A DNA stretch of 51,255 nt, from contig CAZWUK010000005.1 of assembly GCA_964636685.1 (NCBI GenBank), forward strand, positions 1 to 51,255. Direction: 5' to 3'. The first letter of the stretch is position 1. Each line of letters starts with the position of its first letter. Positions 41,162 to 47,933 of this stretch are shown here, piece by piece. The position numbers were made by a program, and so were the translations under genes. The stretch is from CAZWUK01 sp964636685. GTDB lineage: Bacteria > Bacillota > Clostridia > Christensenellales > CAG-138. The notes below the pieces were generated by a model. It was given only the letters and a program-made list of their open reading frames with translations, was not told the DNA's origin and did not search any database.

Positions 41162-42304
41162 ATGCGTTTTTTTGCGTGGACAGCTTGTATTCTGCTGATG
41201 ATACTGCCCCTTTGGGATTGCCGCGCAGAGGGGGAGGAAACAATTGATTTATCGATGGCAAAGGCGGCGATTCTGGTCGAACCGTACACCGGCGCCGTTC
41301 TTGCCCAAAAAGATGCGCAGACGCCGTACAACGTCGCGGGCTTGAGCAAGCTTCCCGCGGTGTTGACACTGGCACAGGCGATCGACGACGGTACGCTGGA
41401 GCCGTCACGCCGCCTGTACACCAACAAAGCGGCAGCGGACGTGCCGGGCCCGAGTGCTTTTTTGGAGGAAAACGAGTCCGCCCGGGTAATCGATCTTTTC
41501 AAAGCCGCGGCGATCATTTCGGCGGGTGACGCGATCATGACGCTTGGAGAGGGCGCCTATGGGTCGGAAAGCATGTTCCGTGAGAATGTGAATGCGACAA
41601 TTCACCTTGCAGGCGGCGATTTTACCGTACAAAGCGCGCTTGGCAGCGAGGATCGATTTACTGCGGCGGCGTTGGCAAAGCTGGGGAGCGCCGCTTTGGA
41701 AAGCGCGACGTTTCTCAAGTGGAGCGCAATTCGCATGGATCATTTTTCTCACGAGGATGGAAGGTTGACGGATCTGGTCAGCGCAAATCGACTGCTGCTC
41801 GGGTATTCCGGATGCAATGGGCTCATGACGGGCTCGTCCGCGGAAGACGGTTACTGCGGCGTGTTTACCGCAAAGCGAAACGGCATGTCGCTTGTAGCGG
41901 TGGTGCTGGGCACAAAGGACGCTTCGTCGCGTTATCAGACAGCCTCTGCGATGCTGGACTACGGCTTTGCAGCATACACCGCGAAAAGCTACTACAAGGC
42001 AGGCGAGGCGCCGCTTGCCGTGCGTCCCGTTGACGACGGCGAGACAGACAGCGTGAACATCATACCGGCAGAGGAGGTAATTCTGCTGATAAAAAAGCAG
42101 CAAGAGGCGCCGCTTGGCGTTGTTTCGCTGCCGGAGGAGCTGCAAGCGCCGCTCTATACCGATGTTTCGGTTGGGAAGGTGACTTATTCCGACGCAGAGG
42201 GAAACCAGCTCCTGGAGGTACTGCTGTACCCCGAGAAAGATGTTCCGCGCTTTACGCTCAAGGATGCGATTCTCCGCGTAATGCTGGACTTTTTGACGCC
42301 GTGA
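41162..42304 (+). CDS. DacF-like penicillin-binding protein, probable pseudoenzyme
   Basis: A 380-residue exported protein with a signal peptide (RFFAWTACILLMILPLWDC), an S11 D-alanyl-D-alanine carboxypeptidase fold and the usual C-terminal beta domain and amphipathic end. The fold is clear (YCGVFTAKRNGMSLVAVVLGT), but each catalytic motif is changed. SxxK is GLSK (G60 in place of the nucleophile), SxN is SAG (S120-A-G122) and KTG is MTG (M222). It therefore probably binds rather than cuts peptidoglycan stem peptides. Its ribosome site is buried in the fba terminator. True DacF-type enzymes trim peptidoglycan in spore formers. Confidence 0.82.
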   Translation: MRFFAWTACILLMILPLWDCRAEGEETIDLSMAKAAILVEPYTGAVLAQKDAQTPYNVAGLSKLPAVLTLAQAIDDGTLEPSRRLYTNKAAADVPGPSAFLEENESARVIDLFKAAAIISAGDAIMTLGEGAYGSESMFRENVNATIHLAGGDFTVQSALGSEDRFTAAALAKLGSAALESATFLKWSAIRMDHFSHEDGRLTDLVSANRLLLGYSGCNGLMTGSSAEDGYCGVFTAKRNGMSLVAVVLGTKDASSRYQTASAMLDYGFAAYTAKSYYKAGEAPLAVRPVDDGETDSVNIIPAEEVILLIKKQQEAPLGVVSLPEELQAPLYTDVSVGKVTYSDAEGNQLLEVLLYPEKDVPRFTLKDAILRVMLDFLTP

Positions 42305-42313
42305 GAGACCCGG

Positions 42314-42342
42314 TTGCATCCTTTTTGAAATTATCTTATAAT
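42314..42342 (+). promoter_or_regulatory. Sigma-A promoter of the site-2 protease-scpAB operon
   Basis: TTGCAT (42314-42319), 17 bases, TATAAT (42337-42342), about 30 bases before the TTG start. Confidence 0.8.
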
Positions 42343-42373
42343 ATTAAGATTACGAGAAAGGGAATAAATTCAA

Positions 42374-43024
42374 TTGAGCCGTATAGCACAGATTTTTTCA
42401 GATCCGCTGAGCATTCTCTATACACTGCCTGCCGTTTTGATCGGCCTGACCGTGCATGAGTGGGCGCATGCTTTTGCGGCATATAAGCTTGGTGATCCCA
42501 CCGCCCGCGACATGGGGCGTATGACGCTCAATCCGTTTGCGCATATCGATTGGATCGGCTTTATCTCCCTGCTTTTGCTGGGCTTTGGCTGGGCGAAGCC
42601 GGTGCCTGTCAATCCGCGCAACTTTAAAAATTTTCGCCGGGATGATATCATTGTTTCTTTAGCGGGCATTACGATGAATCTGATCGTAGCGTTTTTTGCT
42701 TCGATTCTTTTTGCCGTACTCCTTTTCAACGGCGTTTCCAGTTCCGCCTTGTATAGCATCGTGCAATCGATCATCGTGCTGAACATTGCGCTGCTGGTCT
42801 TCAATCTGATCCCGGTTTATCCGCTGGACGGTTCGCATGTGTTTGAGAGCCTATTCATGCGAAAGCTTCCCAAGGCGTGCTTTTTTCTGCGGCAATACGG
42901 GATGTATATCCTGCTGCTCGTCGTTATTTTGAATTCGCAGGTGTCGTTTTTGAGCACGATCGTTTCCTGGATTTTCAACGGCTTGTTTTCGGCCGCGTCC
43001 TGGCTGGTCGGGCTGTTCTTTTGA
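42374..43024 (+). CDS. Site-2 protease family (M50) membrane metalloprotease
   Basis: A 216-residue intramembrane protease of the YwhC type. The zinc motif HEWAH lies at about residue 28 in the first helix, and the third ligand motif is NLIPVYPLDGSHVF at about 140. Five or six membrane helices are visible. The start is a TTG at 42374 after AAAGGGA; no ATG fits. The gene commonly precedes scpA and scpB in Bacillota, although no functional link is proven. Confidence 0.92.
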   Translation: MSRIAQIFSDPLSILYTLPAVLIGLTVHEWAHAFAAYKLGDPTARDMGRMTLNPFAHIDWIGFISLLLLGFGWAKPVPVNPRNFKNFRRDDIIVSLAGITMNLIVAFFASILFAVLLFNGVSSSALYSIVQSIIVLNIALLVFNLIPVYPLDGSHVFESLFMRKLPKACFFLRQYGMYILLLVVILNSQVSFLSTIVSWIFNGLFSAASWLVGLFF

Positions 43025-43027
43025 TAC

Positions 43028-43798
43028 ATGGCGTACCGCGTACATCTGGATCGGTTCGACGGGCCGCTGGACCTTTTGCTGCATTTGATCGAGCAGTCGG
43101 AGCTGGACATCAAAGACATATTTATCTCGGAGATCACGGCGCAGTATCTTGCTTATATGGAAGACGTTGATTCTCTGGATATGGATACCGCCAGCGAATT
43201 TCTTACCATGGCGGCGACTTTGGTGTACATTAAATCACGACAGCTCTTGCCGCGACCGCCCAAGGAGACCGAGGAGGAAGAGGATCCGGAGGTGCTGCTG
43301 ATCCGACAGCTGCGCGAATACAAAGCGTTTAAGGAAGCGAGCGAGAATCTTCAAACGCTTTACAACGCGGCACAGTCAAGCTTTACGCGGTTGCCGGAGG
43401 ACGTTCCGTTGCCGCCGCAGAAGGTGGAGCTGGACGGCGCGTCGATGGACGGGCTGTATCAGGCGTTTTTGCTCCTGCTGTCCAAGACCAAACCGACGGA
43501 GGATGCGCCAGATGAGCTGCACAACGTCCGTCCCGATCACTTTACTGTTCGGAGTCAAATGAAAAAGATCCGGGAGCAGCTGTTGGCAACGCCCACTGTG
43601 TCTTTTGAGGAATTGTTTTCCGGAGAGCCGGATCGCATGGAGGTCATTGTCACGTTCATGGCGCTGCTGGAGATGATCGCGCATGGCGAGGTGCACCTGC
43701 AGCAAAAATATCCGTTTGCGCCCATTCGCATCACCGCGTTGGAATTGCTTCTAAAGGGCGATGAACAGTATGACTATATGGACGAGCTTCCGGAATGA
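43028..43798 (+). CDS. scpA: Segregation and condensation protein A (kleisin)
   Basis: The 256-residue kleisin that bridges the two SMC heads in chromosome condensation. The N-terminal FDGPLDLLLHLIEQSELDIKDI is the family hallmark, and the C-terminal winged helix includes VVTFMALLEMI-like VTFMALLEMIAHGEV. It starts three bases after the protease stop, with a weak ribosome site, indicating coupled translation. scpB follows. Confidence 0.96.
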   Translation: MAYRVHLDRFDGPLDLLLHLIEQSELDIKDIFISEITAQYLAYMEDVDSLDMDTASEFLTMAATLVYIKSRQLLPRPPKETEEEEDPEVLLIRQLREYKAFKEASENLQTLYNAAQSSFTRLPEDVPLPPQKVELDGASMDGLYQAFLLLLSKTKPTEDAPDELHNVRPDHFTVRSQMKKIREQLLATPTVSFEELFSGEPDRMEVIVTFMALLEMIAHGEVHLQQKYPFAPIRITALELLLKGDEQYDYMDELPE

Positions 43799-43808
43799 GG
43801 GATGATTG

Positions 43809-44369
43809 ATGGCGGAGCAAGAGCTTTATAACAGAATCGAGTGCGTGCTGTTCGTTGCCGGCGATCCGGTTTCGATCACGGAGCTTGCACGCACCTTTGG
43901 AATGCCCAAAAAAGACATGACGGCGCTGCTCCATTCGATGGAGACGGCGTATGCGCGTGAGCGGCGCGGCATACAGCTGCTCGTCACAGAAGATACAACG
44001 CAGCTCATCAGCAATCGCGCGTTTGTGACGGATGTGGAATGCCTGCTGCAACCGGAGGAAACAAAGAGCGTTTCGCAGTCTTTGATGGAAACGCTTGCCG
44101 TGGTTGCATATCGCCAGCCTGTCACCCGCGCGGACATTGAAGCGGTGCGCGGCGTGCGGTGTGAATATGCAGTAAGTCAGCTGCAAAAGCTGGGGCTGAT
44201 CGTGTCGGTCGGCAAAAAAGATGTGGTGGGGCATCCGACGCTGTTTGGAACGACCGATGCGTTCCTGCGCAAGTTTGGCATCCATCGCGTGGAGGAAATG
44301 CCGGAGTTTCTCCGTTTTTCCAACCCCATTGCGGAACAGGAAGCGGAAGCGGCTGAAATTACGGTTTGA
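43809..44369 (+). CDS. scpB: Segregation and condensation protein B
   Basis: A 186-residue protein with two winged-helix domains that binds ScpA as a dimer. IECVLFVAGDPVSITELA opens the protein and ETLAVVAYRQPVTRADIEAVRGV is the conserved core. The ATG at 43809 follows GAGGGAT; a TTG three bases earlier is less likely. The last 11 bases overlap the 3' end of the converging phosphoesterase gene. Confidence 0.96.
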   Translation: MAEQELYNRIECVLFVAGDPVSITELARTFGMPKKDMTALLHSMETAYARERRGIQLLVTEDTTQLISNRAFVTDVECLLQPEETKSVSQSLMETLAVVAYRQPVTRADIEAVRGVRCEYAVSQLQKLGLIVSVGKKDVVGHPTLFGTTDAFLRKFGIHRVEEMPEFLRFSNPIAEQEAEAAEITV

Positions 44370-44832
44370 GCGGCAGCAGCTTAACGTCAACATCGCGTCC
44401 TTCGACGGTCAACAGCGCGCAGGAGCAGGCGCTTTGCCTCCGCGGGTGGGAAAGACTGCCGGGATTTACGATCAAAAGCTTGCCCTGTGCCGTCAACAAC
44501 GGTACGTGGGTATGCCCGAAGAGAACAGCGTCACAGCGCTGTTCTTCTGCTTTCAGCGCAATACGGTAGATGTCGCGGTAGCCGTCGCCGTGCATGATAA
44601 GAATGCGCGCGTTTTCCACCGCAATCATCCGTTCCGAGGGGACGCCCGCGCGGAAGTCGCAGTTTCCCGATACTGCCTCAACGGGTACGCCGAAAAAATC
44701 ACCGATCTGCTTTGCATCCGAAGCAAAGTCGCCCAAATGAACTATCATATCGACCGCGCCAAGCCTTGCTTTTGCCGCATACAGTAGGGACAGGTCGCCA
44801 TGTGTATCAGAAAAAACGCCGACCCGTATCAC
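44359..44832 (-). CDS. YfcE/MJ0936-type metallophosphoesterase
   Basis: A 157-residue calcineurin-like phosphodiesterase. All metal motifs are present: FSDTHGD, HLGDF, GNCDF, MHGD and FGHTHVP. Small proteins of this kind hydrolyse phosphodiesters and lie beside rdgB in many genomes, as here. The start overlaps the rdgB stop by four bases; the end overlaps scpB on the other strand. Confidence 0.93.
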   Translation of the reverse strand: MIRVGVFSDTHGDLSLLYAAKARLGAVDMIVHLGDFASDAKQIGDFFGVPVEAVSGNCDFRAGVPSERMIAVENARILIMHGDGYRDIYRIALKAEEQRCDAVLFGHTHVPLLTAQGKLLIVNPGSLSHPRRQSACSCALLTVEGRDVDVKLLPLKP

Positions 44833-45425
44833 GATTCTTTCCCCAGAAGCGCTTTCAGCTTTTGCAGCGCGTTATGCCGGTGGCTGACGGCGTTCTTTTT
44901 TTCTCCGTCCAATTCCGCAAAGGAGCATTGCATGGGCGCGTAGAAAAAGTAAGGATCATATCCAAAACCGTTTTGCCCGCGCGCCTTTCGCAGCAGCATC
45001 CCTTCGCAGGCGCCCACTACGGTGACGGTCTTTTGATCGCGGCGCGCCAGAGCGATTGCGGATACAAAGCGGCAGGCACGCTCGCTGTCCGGCACATGTT
45101 CCATGTCGCGCATGAGCTTTTCATTATTGGCGCTGTCGTTGTGTGCATCGCCTGCATATCGCGCACTGTAAACGCCGGGCGCTCCGTTCAGCGCATCGAC
45201 CATTAAACCGCTGTCGTCGGCAAGCGCAGCGTCGTACTGCGGCGCTGCAGCGAGAACCGCTTCGGCTTTTTTGACGGCGTTTTCCTCAAATGTAGTGCCG
45301 TCTTCGACCACATCAATATCGAGCCCGGCATCTTGCAGCGTATCCAACTGCTCAAAATAGTTACCGAGTATTTGTTTGATTTCGCGAACCTTGTGCGCGT
45401 TGTTGGAGGCAATAATCAGCTTCAT
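44829..45425 (-). CDS. rdgB: XTP/dITP (non-canonical purine NTP) pyrophosphatase
   Basis: A 198-residue house-cleaning enzyme that removes XTP and dITP from the nucleotide pool. Family motifs are IASNNAHKVREIKQIL, ADDSGLMVDALNGAPGVYSARYAG, FGYDPYF and SHRHNALQKL. It is the third gene of the yerC-rqcH-rdgB-yfcE unit on the minus strand. Confidence 0.97.
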   Translation of the reverse strand: MKLIIASNNAHKVREIKQILGNYFEQLDTLQDAGLDIDVVEDGTTFEENAVKKAEAVLAAAPQYDAALADDSGLMVDALNGAPGVYSARYAGDAHNDSANNEKLMRDMEHVPDSERACRFVSAIALARRDQKTVTVVGACEGMLLRKARGQNGFGYDPYFFYAPMQCSFAELDGEKKNAVSHRHNALQKLKALLGKES

Positions 45426-45456
45426 TGGGAAGTCCTTTCAATATGGCGATTGGTTT

Positions 45457-47160
45457 TCAGCCGGGTAAAAGGCGCTTGACCGTCGCCTCATCCGGCGTGA
45501 CGTAGATGGTGCGGTTGGTGGAATAAATGACGAATCCCGGATGTGCGCCGGCCGGTTTTTTGATGAACCTGCGCTTGGTGTAATCCACCGGCACGGATGC
45601 AGAGCCGCGCACCTTGCTGAAATATGCCGCAAGCATAGCTGCGTCCTCGATGGTCGTTGCGGGTGGATCGTCAAGCGCGTCAACAATTACGTGCGAGCCC
45701 GGAATATTCTTGGTGTGGAACCACAGGTTTTCACCGTCGGCGGTTTTTAATGTCAGCTGATCGTTCTGCCGGTTGTTTTTCCCCACGAATATGCGGATTC
45801 CATCGCGGGAAAGGAAACACATCGGTGACGAGCCGAGCCTTTCGTTTTGCGGTGCCGCCGTCTTTTTGCGCTCCGGGCGCAAGTAACCCTCGCGCACCAG
45901 CTCATCACGAATTTCCTGCAATTCTGCCAGCGTATCGCAAAGTGAAATATTGTTAAGCTGCCCCTCCAGATAGTCGATCTCTGTCAGGAGCGCATCGCGC
46001 TGCTGCAGCGCATAATCTCGGGCAGTTTTGCTTTTGCGATATTTTTTAAAGTATTGCTGCGCGTTTTCCTGTACGGAAAGCATGGGATTGAGCGGGATAA
46101 CGCTGTTTTCCGGCGGGTCAAGATAGTAATTTTCCACGACGGCGGTCGCCCCGCAGTTTTTGAGACAATAGGCGTTTGCAGTCAGCAATTCCCCAAAGAG
46201 TCGGTATTCCTCATACTTTTCTTCACCGGTGATTGCGTCCTCATAAATTGCGCGCTTGTTTAACGCACGGGATAGATGCGTTTCCAATGATTTTTTGAGT
46301 GCCGCGCTGTGCCGCTGAATACGGATAACCGCATCGCGCTTCTCGCAGAACAGGTCGTATGCGTCCGACATCGACGCAATCTCGCGCACGGTCTGCAAAG
46401 GCAGCGGAGGAATTGGAAACGGTTCGACCGCGATGGGATCGCCCACCTCCGATTCAATCAGGACAGGAGAGAAGCGTCCCTGCAAAAAGGCGTTTAATAT
46501 TGAGGAAAGCGCTTTTTGAGAAGGTGCAGCCATGGCAAGATAAGCGGCGGTCTGACGCGAAAGCCCTTCGAAAAGCTCGGTCAGCAGCTTTGGCGAAGGC
46601 TCTCCGCCGGGGCAGACGCTGCTCAAGTCCTCCGTTGTGGCGTGCAGAGGGTTCCGCTTTCCCTGACCAATGGGTGCGATATAGGGCAGACCCGGCAGCA
46701 CCGTGCGGACGGAGGACATTGCAGGCGTGACATGCCGGATGCTGTCGGCGACGACGCCGTTCGGCTGAACGAAGATCATATTGGAGTATTTGCCCATCAA
46801 TTCGACGACCAGCCGGTATTCCACGGCGTCCTGCATGTCGTCGCGCCCTTCAAAAGAGAAGGTAACGACCCGATCCAGCCCGGTCTGCGCAATGCCTGCG
46901 ATTCTGCTTCCGATCAGGCGCTTGCGCAGCATCATGCAAAAAGCCGGCGCTTCCACCGGATTGGAAAACGGAATCTTTGTCAACTGTATCCGACCGTTTT
47001 CTGCGTGACAGCACAGAAGCAGGCGGCTGTTTTTCCCGCCTGCCCGAACGGTCAACAGCAGGGAGTCCCGTTCGGGCTGCTGTACCTTATCGATTTTTCC
47101 GCCGATCAGCGGCGTCAATTCGGCGATGACCGAGGCGATCGCCAGACCATCCATAGACAT
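45457..47160 (-). CDS. rqcH: Ribosome quality control protein RqcH (NFACT family)
   Basis: The bacterial Rqc2/NEMF homologue, which binds stalled 50S subunits and adds alanine tails. The 567-residue protein has an NFACT-N domain with the Asp-Arg pair (D96/R97, GLDRVV), coiled coils at about 290-430, and the C-terminal NFACT-R domain with DGIRIFVGKNNRQNDQLTLK and LWFHTKNIPGSHVIV. The old name is fibronectin-binding protein. The ATG at 47160 is the first start after the yerC stop and AAGGAAG precedes it. Confidence 0.93.
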   Translation of the reverse strand: MSMDGLAIASVIAELTPLIGGKIDKVQQPERDSLLLTVRAGGKNSRLLLCCHAENGRIQLTKIPFSNPVEAPAFCMMLRKRLIGSRIAGIAQTGLDRVVTFSFEGRDDMQDAVEYRLVVELMGKYSNMIFVQPNGVVADSIRHVTPAMSSVRTVLPGLPYIAPIGQGKRNPLHATTEDLSSVCPGGEPSPKLLTELFEGLSRQTAAYLAMAAPSQKALSSILNAFLQGRFSPVLIESEVGDPIAVEPFPIPPLPLQTVREIASMSDAYDLFCEKRDAVIRIQRHSAALKKSLETHLSRALNKRAIYEDAITGEEKYEEYRLFGELLTANAYCLKNCGATAVVENYYLDPPENSVIPLNPMLSVQENAQQYFKKYRKSKTARDYALQQRDALLTEIDYLEGQLNNISLCDTLAELQEIRDELVREGYLRPERKKTAAPQNERLGSSPMCFLSRDGIRIFVGKNNRQNDQLTLKTADGENLWFHTKNIPGSHVIVDALDDPPATTIEDAAMLAAYFSKVRGSASVPVDYTKRRFIKKPAGAHPGFVIYSTNRTIYVTPDEATVKRLLPG

Positions 47161-47165
47161 ATGCG

Positions 47166-47471
47166 TCAGTCTTCCTTTTGTTTTATGCGCTCCAACAGCA
47201 AGCGGTAGCCGCCCGCGCCATAGGCAAGGCAACGATTGACGCGGCTGATGGTGGCAGTAGAAGCGTTTAGCTCCTGAGAAATTTCCTGATAGGTGATATT
47301 CCGGTCAAGCTGTCTTGCGACCTCCCAGCGCTGCGCAATGGCCTTCAGTTCGGCGACCGTACAGACGTCTTCAAAAAAACGATAGCACTCGGCGGGATCC
47401 TTCAGCAAGAGGATGGCTTGAAACAGTGCGTCGATCTCCTCCGACCGAAGCTTGGAAACATATTCATCCAT
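47166..47471 (-). CDS. YerC/YecD family TrpR-like DNA-binding protein
   Basis: A 101-residue helix-turn-helix protein of the TrpR superfamily with VCTVAELKAIAQRWEVARQL and TYQEISQELNASTATISRVNRCL as recognition region. The ATG at 47471 (MDEYVSKLRSEE) follows AAGGAG; an upstream in-frame ATG at 47492 has no site. It heads the rqcH operon and may regulate it. YerC proteins are uncharacterised; tryptophan binding is not implied. Confidence 0.9.
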   Translation of the reverse strand: MDEYVSKLRSEEIDALFQAILLLKDPAECYRFFEDVCTVAELKAIAQRWEVARQLDRNITYQEISQELNASTATISRVNRCLAYGAGGYRLLLERIKQKED

Positions 47472-47499
47472 TGAAAAACGCTCCTTTCTCATGGATCAT

Positions 47500-47528
47500 A
47501 TTGTATCCGCTTTAGCGCACGAAAGCAA
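47500..47528 (-). promoter_or_regulatory. Sigma-A promoter of the yerC-rqcH-rdgB-yfcE unit
   Basis: On the minus strand, TTGCTT (47523-47528), 17 bases and TACAAT (47500-47505), directly after the rpsT terminator. Confidence 0.75.
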
Positions 47529-47556
47529 GAAAAAGCGTGTCCGAAGACACGCTTTT
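47528..47556 (-). terminator. Intrinsic terminator of rpsT
   Basis: AAAAGCGTGTC pairs with GACACGCTTTT around a four-base loop (TTCG read on the minus strand), followed by T residues. Confidence 0.88.
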
Positions 47557-47578
47557 AAAAACATATACCTTTGGGGGG

Positions 47579-47845
47579 TCAGTTGGCGGCAACCGTGAGC
47601 TTCTTGGCCAACTGCGCTTTTTTACGGCCGGCAGCATTCTTATGGATCACGCCTTTTGTCGCAGCATGATCGACCATGCTGACAGCATTGACATAAGCAG
47701 CATCTGCCGCAGTCTTATCGCCACTCTGCAACGCCTCGTCAAAACGACGAATGGTGGTCTTCAACTCCGACTTCACCATGCGGTTGCGGAGGTTCTGCTT
47801 CTCGGATACGCGGATACGTTTCATCGCAGACTTGATATTTGCCAA
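47579..47845 (-). CDS. rpsT: Ribosomal protein S20
   Basis: The 88-residue, helix-rich, basic small-subunit protein S20 (MANIKSAMKRIRVSEKQNLR at the N terminus, GVIHKNAAGRKKAQLAK near the end). The start codon is TTG, with AGGGGGTGA seven bases upstream. A UUG start is also used by Escherichia coli rpsT, where it is part of autoregulation. It is a single-gene unit with its own promoter and terminator. Confidence 0.97.
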   Translation of the reverse strand: MANIKSAMKRIRVSEKQNLRNRMVKSELKTTIRRFDEALQSGDKTAADAAYVNAVSMVDHAATKGVIHKNAAGRKKAQLAKKLTVAAN

Positions 47846-47890
47846 AATCTTTCACCCCCTGTACATAAACTTTATACTCGAACAGAAGAT

Positions 47891-47919
47891 AGTTTAGCAT
47901 AGTTTTCCGGCGAATGCAA
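47891..47919 (-). promoter_or_regulatory. Sigma-A promoter of rpsT
   Basis: On the minus strand, TTGCAT (47914-47919), 17 bases and TAAACT (47891-47896). It lies in the 88-base gap after copA. Confidence 0.75.
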
Positions 47920-47933
47920 GCAATATTTTGCCG

